64,000 nt of DNA from Prevotella sp. MA2016 (GTDB taxonomy: Bacteria > Bacteroidota > Bacteroidia > Bacteroidales > Bacteroidaceae). Under the pieces are notes generated by a model, which was not told the origin of the DNA, did no database searches, and worked only from the letters and a program-made list of their open reading frames with translations. Where the stretch lies: assembly GCF_000619825.1 (NCBI RefSeq), contig NZ_JHUW01000006.1:1-64000 (forward strand), written 5' to 3'. Position numbers and translations under genes: made by a program. How positions within the stretch are numbered: the first letter of the stretch is position 1; each line of letters starts with the position of its first letter. Below, one piece after another: positions 53,258 through 60,738 of this stretch.

Positions 53258-55879
53258 TTATTTCCCAGCTACGATGCGCTTGATATCATTAAGCTTGTTG
53301 AGGGCTTCGAGAGGCGTGAGGTTGTTCACATCGAGCCCAAGGATTTCATCACGCACCTGACAAAGCACAGGATCATCGAGCTGGAAGAAACTCAATTGCA
53401 TACCTTCACGTGAGCCAGCAATCTCCTTAGTAGGCTTGCCAACGGTGCCCACCTGGGCATTATCGCTCTCCAACTGCTTCAGAATCACGTTGGCACGCTT
53501 CACGATACTGCGAGGCATACCTGCTATCTCAGCCACATGGATACCAAACGAGTGCTCTGAGCCACCACGTTCCAGTTTTCGCAGGAAAATCACCTTACCA
53601 TCCACCTCCTTCACACTCACGTTGTAGTTCTTAATACGATTGAAGTTCTTCTCCATCTCGTTGAGCTCGTGATAGTGGGTAGCGAACAGCGTACGAGGCT
53701 TTCCTTTGGCATTCTCATGCAGATATTCTACGATGGCCCAGGCTATCGAGATACCATCGTAGGTAGAGGTACCACGACCCAACTCATCGAAGAGCACCAG
53801 CGAGCGACTGCTCACATTGTTGAGGATGTTCGAAGCCTCAGTCATCTCTACCATAAAGGTAGATTCTCCGAGAGAAATATTATCTGAGGCACCCACGCGG
53901 GTGAAGATTTTATCCACCAGACCAATTCTGGCGGCCTCTGCAGGCACAAAGCAACCTATCTGGGCCAACAGCACTATCAACGCCGTTTGGCGCAACAGCG
54001 CCGACTTACCGGCCATATTAGGACCTGTGATGATGATAATCTGCTGGCGCTCGTTGTCGAGCAGGATATCATTGGGCACATAATATTCACCCAACGGCAA
54101 CTCCTGTTCGATAACAGGGTGGCGGCCCTGCTTGATATCGATAACTTCTGACGAGTCGATAACAGGACGTATGTATTTATTTTCCTCAGCTGCTTTGGCA
54201 AAGCTCAGCAAGCAGTCGAGATGGGCAATGATATTGGCATTGATCTGTATCTGCGGGATAAACTCCTGCATGGAGAGAATAAGGTCGTTGAAGAGTTTTG
54301 CCTCCAGACTCAGAATCTTATCCTCGGCACCCAGGATCTTCTCTTCATACTCTTTCAGTTCCTGCGTGATATAGCGCTCAGCCTGAGCCAGCGTCTGCTT
54401 GCGCACCCACTCGGGGGGCACCAGTTCCTTATAGGTGTTTCGCACCTCAAGATAGTAGCCAAACACATTGTTATAGCCTATCTTCAAACTCTGAATGCCC
54501 GTTTCTTGGGCTTCGCGCTCTTGTATCTTCAGCAGATAGTCCTTACCAGAATAAGCTATCTGGCGCAGTTCGTCAAGCTCTGGATTCACACCGTCGCGAA
54601 TCACGCCACCCTTAGCCACCAGTTGTGGTGGATCATTCTGAATCTCCTTCTCAATGCGGTCGCGCAGCGATTCGCACAGGTTCAGTTGCTCGCCAATACG
54701 GTTCAACGTCTCGTTTTTGGCATAGAGACATGCCGTTTTGATGGGCTGGATGGCCTGCAGGGCAGTCTTGAGCTGCACCACCTCACGAGGTGTGACACGA
54801 CCAACGGCAGCTTTAGAGATGATACGCTCCAGGTCGCCGATACGATGTATCTGATCGTCGATACACTCGCGGAACTCAGGTTCGCGATAGTAGTATTCCA
54901 CCACATTCAAGCGGTCGTTGATGGGCTTTTCGTCCTTCAAGGGGAACACCAGCCAGCGGCGCAGCAAGCGACCACCCATCGGACTGACGGTCTTATCAAT
55001 CACATCGAGCAGCGACTTTCCATCTTCCTGCATGGGGTTTACCAACTCCAAGCTACGGATGGTGAATTTATCCAGTCGCACATACTTATCTTCTTCGATA
55101 CGCGAAATCGACGTGATATGACCTATCTGCGTGTGCTGGGTCTGCTCCAGGTATTGTAGGATAGCACCTGCAGCGATCACACCCGACTGCAGATGATCCA
55201 CACCAAAGCCCTTCAGGTTCTTCACCTTAAAGTGGTTCAACAGTTTCTGCTTGGCAGTCTGGTCGGTAAACACCCAGTCGTCCAACTGGAAGGTGAAGTA
55301 TTTAGTACCAAAGTTGCGCTCAAACTCCTGTTTCTTATTGCGATCGAAGAGCACCTCCTTTGGCGAGAAGTTGCCTAATAGTTTCTCCACGTAATCGGCA
55401 GTTCCCTCTCCAGTGAGGAATTCACCTGTAGAGATATCCAGGAAGGCCACACCCATACTCGACTTACCAAAGTGAATGGCTGCCAGGAAGTTGTTCTCCT
55501 TGTAATTCAGCACATTGTCGCTCATGGCCACACCAGGGGTTACCAGTTCTGTGATGCCACGCTTCACCAGTTTCTTGGTCAGCTTAGGGTCTTCCAGTTG
55601 GTCGCAGATAGCCACGCGCTTACCGGCACGAATCAGTTTTGGCAGATATGTATCCAGGGCATGATGCGGAAAACCGGCCATTTCATCGCCTTTTGCGCCA
55701 GCACCGTTGTTACGATGTGTCAGCGTGATACCTAAGATTTTCGAGGCAGTGATGGCATCTTCGCAATAAGTCTCATAGAAGTCGCCACACCTGAACAGCA
55801 TCACCGCATCAGGATGTTTCGCCTTCAAATCGAAGAATTGTTTCATCATCGGAGTTAATTCCTTGCCTTCTTTTGCCAT
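53258..55879 (-). CDS. mutS: DNA mismatch repair protein MutS
   Basis: MutS recognises mismatches and recruits MutL. The 873-aa protein has the mismatch-binding domain with the [11 protein letters not shown] motif (conserved Phe-x-Glu), the lever and clamp, and the ABC-type ATPase ([40 protein letters not shown]). The C-terminal dimerisation part is present. Normal length for the MutS1 group. A consensus promoter precedes it. Confidence 0.97.
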   Translation of the reverse strand: MAKEGKELTPMMKQFFDLKAKHPDAVMLFRCGDFYETYCEDAITASKILGITLTHRNNGAGAKGDEMAGFPHHALDTYLPKLIRAGKRVAICDQLEDPKLTKKLVKRGITELVTPGVAMSDNVLNYKENNFLAAIHFGKSSMGVAFLDISTGEFLTGEGTADYVEKLLGNFSPKEVLFDRNKKQEFERNFGTKYFTFQLDDWVFTDQTAKQKLLNHFKVKNLKGFGVDHLQSGVIAAGAILQYLEQTQHTQIGHITSISRIEEDKYVRLDKFTIRSLELVNPMQEDGKSLLDVIDKTVSPMGGRLLRRWLVFPLKDEKPINDRLNVVEYYYREPEFRECIDDQIHRIGDLERIISKAAVGRVTPREVVQLKTALQAIQPIKTACLYAKNETLNRIGEQLNLCESLRDRIEKEIQNDPPQLVAKGGVIRDGVNPELDELRQIAYSGKDYLLKIQEREAQETGIQSLKIGYNNVFGYYLEVRNTYKELVPPEWVRKQTLAQAERYITQELKEYEEKILGAEDKILSLEAKLFNDLILSMQEFIPQIQINANIIAHLDCLLSFAKAAEENKYIRPVIDSSEVIDIKQGRHPVIEQELPLGEYYVPNDILLDNERQQIIIITGPNMAGKSALLRQTALIVLLAQIGCFVPAEAARIGLVDKIFTRVGASDNISLGESTFMVEMTEASNILNNVSSRSLVLFDELGRGTSTYDGISIAWAIVEYLHENAKGKPRTLFATHYHELNEMEKNFNRIKNYNVSVKEVDGKVIFLRKLERGGSEHSFGIHVAEIAGMPRSIVKRANVILKQLESDNAQVGTVGKPTKEIAGSREGMQLSFFQLDDPVLCQVRDEILGLDVNNLTPLEALNKLNDIKRIVAGK

Positions 55880-55915
55880 ATCTCGCCTTCCTTATTTTTT
55901 AATTCAACTGAGCCG

Positions 55916-55946
55916 CAAAGTTACTCCTTTTTTCCCAAATGGCAAA
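55916..55946 (-). promoter_or_regulatory. Promoter of mutS
   Basis: On the minus strand TTTG (55946-55943), a 19-nt spacer and TAACTTTG (55923-55916). Confidence 0.75.
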
Positions 55947-55960
55947 ATTTTCCCTAAACT

Positions 55961-55993
55961 TTTGCTGATATCAGATAATAATCTGTATTTTTG
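55961..55993 (+). promoter_or_regulatory. Consensus promoter with no intact gene behind it
   Basis: TTTG at 55961-55964, a 21-nt spacer and TATTTTTG at 55986-55993. It reads into 56026, where only a 10-codon frame starting MLNRKLSLCL remains. Confidence 0.6.
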
Positions 55994-56025
55994 TACCCGA
56001 TTTTAATAAACCCCAAACAAGTTTA

Positions 56026-56343
56026 TGCTTAACAGAAAGCTATCGTTATGCCTATGAAAGTAGACAAAGTACCGCCCAAAAGATGATGGCCTTATTTAAG
56101 ACCATTAATGCCAATAGAGAATTATAATAAGATAAACTTGCCAGTATCGGCAAGTTTTAATGCCATAATTTACCGCAAATATACATTTTTCGCCGATACC
56201 GGCAAGTATTTGGAAATATTTTTTATGCGAAATATATCTCCCCGTTCTGTCGAGATGGCGATGACTACACAACAGAGTTTGTCATCTATCCTCCAAGACT
56301 CGAAGATGGTTTCTTCCGCATCGAGCTGGAGCTTTATGCTTAA
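56026..56343 (+). pseudogene. Probable gene remnant interrupted by an operator copy
   Basis: Behind a good promoter, ATG at 56026 gives MLNRKLSLCL, a plausible signal-peptide start, then stops. A frame ending at TAA 56341-56343 contains DGDDYTTEFVIYPPRLEDG, which reads like a natural protein C-terminus. Between them sits the inverted promoter/operator copy at 56134-56232. A decayed gene whose middle was replaced is the simplest reading. The region also has another open frame (56108-56413), which I think is by chance. Confidence 0.4.
56134..56232 (-). repeat. Inverted copy A of the Fic-type promoter/operator
   Basis: The reverse complement aligns with 58217-58318 over about 95 bp at high similarity. 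It includes a TTG -33, a TATATTTG -7 box (56183-56176), a CTTGCCGGTATCGGC operator at -33 and a downstream palindrome whose arms AAACTTGCC and GGCAAGTTT span 56134-56157. No gene follows on the minus strand beyond a 17-codon frame. Confidence 0.8.
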
Positions 56344-56494
56344 TGTCTACCCTGCTACACAATGTTTCTCTGTTCAGATGAAAGTAACGACAGTGATTGT
56401 TAAAGTAAATTAAATGATAGTTTCGCCATACAAGATTATGATAGTTTTAATATTATATGTATAAACATTATTCACTTATTAAAAACAAAAGATT

Positions 56495-56890
56495 ATGCAT
56501 TATTTAAAACTTTTACCACTACTATTTTTCACCATTTTGATGACAGCTTGCAACAGTAACGATGACGAGATGAACTTGCCAATAAGCGAAGGATTGCAAG
56601 GCACTTGGGCTCTGAAGGAAGCAAAGTACTTTATGAGTTCTAAGGAATACGAGAATGGACAATTCGTATATATTTTCACACCTGATAAGGTAATAGTAAA
56701 CTCTACGAGCGACAATACTCCACTCCTTCCTATAGGCACTTATAGCTATACTTACGATAAAGAGAGTAATAATTTTACTATCGATGGCATAAAATACGGT
56801 CTCAGACTCGAGGGTTTAAAAATGATAATAGTCGAGCCTGGAGCTGAAAGAGATGCTGGTGGCTTTTTCTACTTTGTGAAAATCAAATAG
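56495..56890 (+). CDS. Small lipoprotein of unknown function
   Basis: The 131-aa product has a lipoprotein signal (LKLLPLLFFTILMTAC, Cys about residue 19). The mature part (LQGTWALKEAKYF, FVYIFTPDKVIVN, PIGTYSYTYDKESNNFTIDG) has the strand pattern of small lipocalin-like lipoproteins common in Bacteroidales. The start GTW-A resembles their conserved first strand. No function can be assigned. It is convergent with the MACPF gene and shares a terminator with it. No consensus promoter is seen upstream. Confidence 0.72.
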   Translation: MHYLKLLPLLFFTILMTACNSNDDEMNLPISEGLQGTWALKEAKYFMSSKEYENGQFVYIFTPDKVIVNSTSDNTPLLPIGTYSYTYDKESNNFTIDGIKYGLRLEGLKMIIVEPGAERDAGGFFYFVKIK

Positions 56891-56920
56891 TAAGTACCGA
56901 TACCGGCAAGAAAGTTCGAG

Positions 56921-56958
56921 TCCTTCCGTATGAGTACTCGAGTACTCTTAAGGAAGGA
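56921..56958. terminator. Bidirectional terminator between the lipoprotein and MACPF genes
   Basis: TCCTTCC (56921-56927) pairs with GGAAGGA (56952-56958), around an inner 16-bp palindrome GAGTACTCGAGTACTC. A TTTTC tail follows on the plus strand. An isolated CCGATACCGGCAAG operator-like motif lies just before it, at 56897-56910. Confidence 0.75.
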
Positions 56959-56964
56959 TTTTCA

Positions 56965-58002
56965 TTACAACTGATGACTATGTATATACGCTTTGACGGC
57001 ACGCTGCACGGCGGCACTCTTCTGCTCGTCACTTATCAACTTGTAAATGGGAATCAGATCATCACCATCCAATAAAGCGAGCGAGAGGTTACTCTCGTTG
57101 GTTGCATCCCACCAAGCAGAGATGGCTTTCGATGACTCCTCCCGAGTGAGAGGTTGATTTGAGAATTCAGCAGACAGTGCCTGCGTATTATTTCCATGAC
57201 ATTGTACGGATATGGCACCACCTTTTGTGGTATTCTCTCTTTTGATGAAACTAAAGATAGGATGATATACTTCGTTCATACGACGGAACATACTCCCCAA
57301 AAAGCGTTTATGATCTTCCTTGTTCTCCTGCAAACCTGTGCGATAGATAGACAGAATGTTGACACCCATTAATGCATTTTTCAGCACATGGGTGCCAAAT
57401 CGCTCTACGATGCGTTGAGCACTCTCTTCGGCAACGGCTTTCTTAAACTCATCGGAAAGAAATCTTTCCACATGTCGCTCAAGTTCCAAAGGAAAATTGA
57501 ACTTCTTAATGTACAGGGTCTGCATGTCCATATACATCGTAAATGCATATTCGTTGTCTCGTTCCTTCGCCTCCTTGAAGAGTGGATTATTGGTGAAAGT
57601 GCCTGCGAAATACACGTCGCCAGACTCTCCCTGTTGATCAAACTCCTGCGACTTGCGCAGACCATCCAAGCATTCCAATGAGTTACCGATGCCGCTCACC
57701 ACACCACCTTCACTTGTTGGATAAGAACTGTAAAAAATCTCGTCTGAGGTCAATTTGTGCAGATCAATCACGCTTTCACGCAAACAATCATTGCCCAGGT
57801 ATGTGCCAGTTACATCATAGCCAGAACCCAGATATTCCTTATCAGCCACAGGCAACTCAGCAAAAAGATTGGTGACGGATTCCTCTTCGGGTACATCGGC
57901 GGGGTTATTCTCTAAGTTATCTTCGTTATTGCTGCTACAAGAGCCAAGTGCAAAAACGGAAAGCATTACGATAATAGTTCTTTTAAAGTTAGTTGCATTC
58001 AT
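56965..58002 (-). CDS. MACPF-domain lipoprotein
   Basis: The 345-aa product has a lipoprotein signal (FKRTIIVMLSVFALGSC). A membrane attack complex/perforin domain follows: DVTGTYLGND near residue 80, and the core signature IVERFGTHVLKNALMGVNILSIYRTG, the counterpart of the Y/F-G-T-H-x family motif. Next come segments that may form the pore hairpins (KRENTTKGGAISVQCHG) and ending in SAWWDATNESNLSLALLDGDDLIPIYKLI. In Bacteroidales, MACPF proteins include secreted antimicrobial proteins (BSAPs) that lyse related strains. The fold is clear; the killing role is inferred. The ATG at 58002 fits the signal peptide; 58023 is possible. Confidence 0.82.
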   Translation of the reverse strand: MNATNFKRTIIVMLSVFALGSCSSNNEDNLENNPADVPEEESVTNLFAELPVADKEYLGSGYDVTGTYLGNDCLRESVIDLHKLTSDEIFYSSYPTSEGGVVSGIGNSLECLDGLRKSQEFDQQGESGDVYFAGTFTNNPLFKEAKERDNEYAFTMYMDMQTLYIKKFNFPLELERHVERFLSDEFKKAVAEESAQRIVERFGTHVLKNALMGVNILSIYRTGLQENKEDHKRFLGSMFRRMNEVYHPIFSFIKRENTTKGGAISVQCHGNNTQALSAEFSNQPLTREESSKAISAWWDATNESNLSLALLDGDDLIPIYKLISDEQKSAAVQRAVKAYIHSHQL

Positions 58003-58058
58003 ATTGTTTCTTTTAAGTGACATTTTCTTACCCAATCGTATGATTACTAAATCGAAAG

Positions 58059-58066
58059 CAAAAGTA
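58059..58066 (-). promoter_or_regulatory. -7 box of the MACPF gene
   Basis: TACTTTTG on the minus strand. It lies downstream of the longest possible start (58092) and supports 58002 or 58023. Confidence 0.55.
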
Positions 58067-58166
58067 GCGCAAATAGTTGGAAAGCTACTCAATCATTCTT
58101 GCTTTTTAAGACTATTTAAAGGATCATGGGGTCGAAGATCACGAGGTCGGAGAAAGTGATTACAAT

Positions 58167-58188
58167 CCACATAGACACAAATAGTAAC
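58167..58188. repeat. 22-bp direct repeat, left copy (flanks the Fic gene)
   Basis: CCACATAGACACAAATAGTAAC; the right copy at 59534-59555 differs at one position. The pair brackets the Fic gene and its promoter. Confidence 0.7.
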
Positions 58189-58200
58189 CCAAATCCTCTA

Positions 58201-58230
58201 TGCGAAAATTTTCGTTGCGAAAATTTTCGT
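58201..58230. repeat. Two perfect 15-bp tandem repeats
   Basis: TGCGAAAATTTTCGT at 58201-58215 and again at 58216-58230. Each holds the 12-bp palindrome CGAAAATTTTCG. They lie just upstream of the Fic promoter. Confidence 0.85.
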
Positions 58231-58318
58231 ATAAAGAAAATACTCAAAAACTTGCCGGTATCGGCAAAAAGTTGTATATTTGCGGCAAAATATGGCATTA
58301 AAACTTGCCGATAAGCTT
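58217..58318 (+). repeat. Copy B of the promoter/operator element, driving the Fic gene
   Basis: It contains CTTGCCGGTATCGGCAA (58251-58267) over the -33 region, TATATTTG, the shared block ATATGGCATTAAAACTTGCC, and a second half-site CTTGCCGATA ending six bases before the gene's ATG at 58324. It is the inverted partner of 56134-56232. Confidence 0.8.
58252..58282 (+). promoter_or_regulatory. Promoter of the HTH-Fic gene
   Basis: TTG at 58252-58254, a 20-nt spacer and TATATTTG at 58275-58282. The -33 lies within the CTTGCCGGTATCGGCAA palindrome, so a bound protein should block RNA polymerase. Confidence 0.7.
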
Positions 58319-58323
58319 GGATT

Positions 58324-59205
58324 ATGGAGTATATATCAGTTAGCAAATTTGCCGAAAAATATGGCATCTCAGAGCGTACAGCTCGAAATTACTGCGCGCA
58401 GGGGAAGATTGAAGGGGCTTTCTTGACAGGAAAGACTTGGAATATTCCTGCAGATGCCGTCGTACCTAAACGTGGCGAAACAAAGAAAAAGGTGTCGCCA
58501 CTACTTGCTGCACTAAGAGAGCAGAAAGCCGCAAAGCTGAAGGGAGGCATTTACCATCGCACGCAGATCGACCTGACGTATAACTCTAATCATATTGAAG
58601 GTAGTAAGCTGACTCACGACCAAACGCGATATATCTTCGAAACAAACACAATCGGCATAACAGATACTGCTGTGAATGTGGATGATGTAGTAGAAACCGT
58701 GAATCACTTCCGTTGTATTGACTATATCATCGACCATACAGAAGATAAGCTGACTGAGAATTTGATTAAACATCTGCACCTTTTACTGAAAACAGGAACT
58801 TCAGACAGCCGTAAAGATTGGTTTGCCGTTGGCGATTATAAACGACTACCAAACGAAGTAGGCGGGCAAGACACTTGTGCACCAGAGGATGTTCACAGAC
58901 AGCTGAAAGCACTATTGAGCACCTATAATCGTAAGGGCAAAAAGTCGTTAGAAGATATTCTGGGCTTCCACGTTAATTTTGAACGTATTCATCCATTTCA
59001 GGATGGAAACGGCAGGGTAGGTCGCTTGCTCATGTTCAAGGAGTGCTTGGCTAATCATATAGTTCCCTTTATCATCACCGATGAACTGAAGATGTTTTAT
59101 TATCGCGGTCTAAAAGAGTGGGGACACATTAACGGCTATCTGACAGATACTTGTCTGACAGCTCAGGATATGTATAAGGAATTGCTGAGATACTTTAGAT
59201 TGTAA
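58324..59205 (+). CDS. Fic family protein with N-terminal DNA-binding HTH
   Basis: The 293-aa protein joins a MerR/excisionase-like helix-turn-helix (residues ~1-48: VSKFAEKYGISERTARNYCAQGKIEGAF) to a Fic domain. The core motif HPFQDGNGRVGR (His223-Arg234) is complete, so AMP transfer to a target hydroxyl is expected. An inhibitory-type S/TxxxE(G/N) motif, SNHIEG (Ser88, Glu92), lies N-terminal to it and should obstruct ATP until relieved. Operators over its own promoter suggest autoregulation through the HTH. The target is unknown. Inverted promoter copies and direct repeats around it hint at mobility. Confidence 0.88.
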   Translation: MEYISVSKFAEKYGISERTARNYCAQGKIEGAFLTGKTWNIPADAVVPKRGETKKKVSPLLAALREQKAAKLKGGIYHRTQIDLTYNSNHIEGSKLTHDQTRYIFETNTIGITDTAVNVDDVVETVNHFRCIDYIIDHTEDKLTENLIKHLHLLLKTGTSDSRKDWFAVGDYKRLPNEVGGQDTCAPEDVHRQLKALLSTYNRKGKKSLEDILGFHVNFERIHPFQDGNGRVGRLLMFKECLANHIVPFIITDELKMFYYRGLKEWGHINGYLTDTCLTAQDMYKELLRYFRL

Positions 59206-59362
59206 TCACCACAATATTCAGAAACTGTATGCAGCTGATACTGGCGCCTCCTCTGTATCTATCACTACGCCTACAGAGCAAACGCAAGTCCGCAGCAGTT
59301 CGACAGCAGGTTATGAAGTTCAAACAACAGTCGCAGCCAATACAACAGTTAATGCAGAATAA
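59204..59362 (+). other. Possible coding remnant after the Fic gene
   Basis: A stop-free frame without a start codon, reading QKLYAADTGASSVSITTPT and on to TTVAANTTVNAE before TAA at 59360-59362. It is Ser/Thr-rich, like the end of an exported protein. It could be the tail of a lost gene; nothing firm can be said. The rest of 59363-59669 holds only hairpins and a direct repeat. Confidence 0.25.
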
Positions 59363-59426
59363 AAAGAGTATTCCATGCCCCAAAAGACAGATTAATACTA
59401 TGGGATATTCAAGCTATATACACACT

Positions 59427-59500
59427 CTCCCGTACTTTATCCAGAACCCCTGTGTTTATGCGGGTTCTGATACGGGAGGGTATCACAATTTACCCTCCCG
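59427..59500. repeat. Alternative-pairing inverted repeats with CTCCCG arms
   Basis: CTCCCGTA (59427-59434) pairs with TACGGGAG (59471-59478), reinforced by AGAACCC/GGGTTCT. The right arm can instead pair as CGGGAGGGTA (59473-59482) with TACCCTCCCG (59491-59500). Two exclusive hairpins are therefore possible. Confidence 0.7.
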
Positions 59501-59533
59501 ATTAGGCTCCCGTTTACCCTCCCGTGTCACAAC

Positions 59534-59555
59534 CCACATAGACACAAACAGTAAC
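59534..59555. repeat. 22-bp direct repeat, right copy
   Basis: CCACATAGACACAAACAGTAAC; see the left copy at 58167-58188. The two are 1.37 kb apart. Confidence 0.7.
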
Positions 59556-59601
59556 TGTCACAAACTAAAGTTTTGATCGCAGTACGTCTAAGCCTTACTG
59601 G

Positions 59602-59665
59602 AGTACGCCTTCTGGCGCACTCCAGTACGTTAGTTGGCGCACTCGAGTGCGCCATAAGGCGTACT
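59602..59665. terminator. Nested palindromes between the Fic gene and the exported-protein gene
   Basis: AGTACGCCTT (59602-59611) pairs perfectly with AAGGCGTACT (59656-59665). Inside is a 20-bp perfect palindrome TGGCGCACTCGAGTGCGCCA (59635-59654), and a third arm pair TACTGGAGT/ACTCCAGTA overlaps the left side. It ends 4 bp before the stop of the next minus-strand gene and probably terminates it. Confidence 0.65.
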
Positions 59666-59669
59666 TATA

Positions 59670-60449
59670 TTATTTACCTATCCTAGAAGTGAAGATATCG
59701 GTTTTGGCCTCCCATTTTTCGATAGAATACTTCACATCGCCATAGCGCGACGAGTAGTTCACAACAATATTGTCGTCGTAGCCAGCACCGTTATTGTTCT
59801 GTACGGCATAAAACTCGGTAAGATATACCTCGCCATCCTCAAACTCATATACGGCATAAACGTGAATATAGCGGTCTAAGATCACTCCCAAACTGTTGCG
59901 AGAGTAGCGCCAATGATCGTCTCTGGTTCCAATCTCAGCCAGCTTGGCTTTCAACTGGCCTTTTCTGGCGTTATCGGGTGTGGGATATTTCTTCTCGATG
60001 GCAGCCTTGGCACGCTCCATGAATTTCTTATCCTCCCAGGCCTGTCCCTCGAAAGCCTCGTAGGATTTTACAGTATAGCTGGCTGGTACGATGGCCATTA
60101 CCTTCTTGTCGGTACCAGGCAGGGTGAAGGTGAGCATGGTTTCTTTCTTACCCAGGTTGTAGTTTTCGTCGTAGGCTATTACCTGCACGGTCTTCTTTTT
60201 AGCCGAAGCACTAGTACTCCCAGCAGTCATTACGGCAGGGGCTGAGGCACCTGTTCTACCCTGATTTACTACTGCCTCTTCGCTAGTACCATCTTGAGAA
60301 TTCACTGTATTCTCAACAGTTTTCTCAACAGTCTTTTCAACGGCTTTCTTGGCAATCTTCTTAAGGGCGCCAAACTGAGCATTTGCAGCTGTGGTGAATA
60401 CAAACATGGCAGCGATAGCCATTACCGAAATTTTGATTGATTGTTTCAT
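59670..60449 (-). CDS. Exported hypothetical protein
   Basis: The 259-aa protein has a signal peptide (VMAIAAMFVFTTAANAQ) and a Lys/Val-rich amphipathic helix (LKKIAKKAVEKTVEKTVENTV). A low-complexity Ser/Thr/Ala linker follows, then a folded domain from about residue 85 (VQVIAYDENYNLGKKETMLTFTLPG to VKYSIEKWEAK). I do not recognise it. It is probably periplasmic. A 50-aa ORF lies 35 bp upstream, and both sit behind one promoter. Confidence 0.7.
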   Translation of the reverse strand: MKQSIKISVMAIAAMFVFTTAANAQFGALKKIAKKAVEKTVEKTVENTVNSQDGTSEEAVVNQGRTGASAPAVMTAGSTSASAKKKTVQVIAYDENYNLGKKETMLTFTLPGTDKKVMAIVPASYTVKSYEAFEGQAWEDKKFMERAKAAIEKKYPTPDNARKGQLKAKLAEIGTRDDHWRYSRNSLGVILDRYIHVYAVYEFEDGEVYLTEFYAVQNNNGAGYDDNIVVNYSSRYGDVKYSIEKWEAKTDIFTSRIGK

Positions 60450-60484
60450 AATACTTACAATTAAAATGGTGAATATAAATGATT

Positions 60485-60637
60485 TTATTTGTTGTACTCC
60501 TCCAATTGTCGTGCAACCTCTTTCCTCACTTCGTTCTTCACCATTTCGCGCATGCTGAGCAGTAAACGCATCTGCTCTTGCGTATAGCTCTCAGCTTGGC
60601 GCTGCCTATTGGTAAGTTTGTTGTTAAGAGGTTCCAT
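60485..60637 (-). CDS. 50-aa helical small protein
   Basis: The frame from ATG 60637 to TAA encodes a strongly helical, charged peptide (MEPLNNKLTNRQRQAESYTQ, then MRLLLSMREMVKNEVRKEVA) with no membrane segment. It follows a TAACTTTG box by 22 bp and precedes the exported-protein gene by 35 bp, so it fits the first cistron of an operon. No family recognised. Confidence 0.55.
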   Translation of the reverse strand: MEPLNNKLTNRQRQAESYTQEQMRLLLSMREMVKNEVRKEVARQLEEYNK

Positions 60638-60659
60638 GCCATCACTTTGATTTCGGTTG

Positions 60660-60667
60660 CAAAGTTA
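60660..60667 (-). promoter_or_regulatory. -7 box of the small ORF / exported-protein operon
   Basis: TAACTTTG on the minus strand. No -33 TTTG at the right distance. Confidence 0.5.
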
Positions 60668-60738
60668 CGGCAAAAACCTCTTTCAGTGTTGTGCAGATTC
60701 TGCCAAAACTTGTGCAGAATCTACCAAAATTCCTGTTT

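Noticed and set aside
53406..53413. TCACGTGA core resembling parS
   Set aside because: Flanks do not fit the consensus and it is inside mutS.
57869..58159. Plus-strand 96-codon frame upstream of the Fic promoter
   Set aside because: It is antisense to the MACPF signal peptide and promoter, with no start signal of its own.
59229..59576. 115-codon plus-strand frame after the Fic gene
   Set aside because: It runs through hairpins and direct repeats, and its product is low-complexity; another frame there looks more protein-like.
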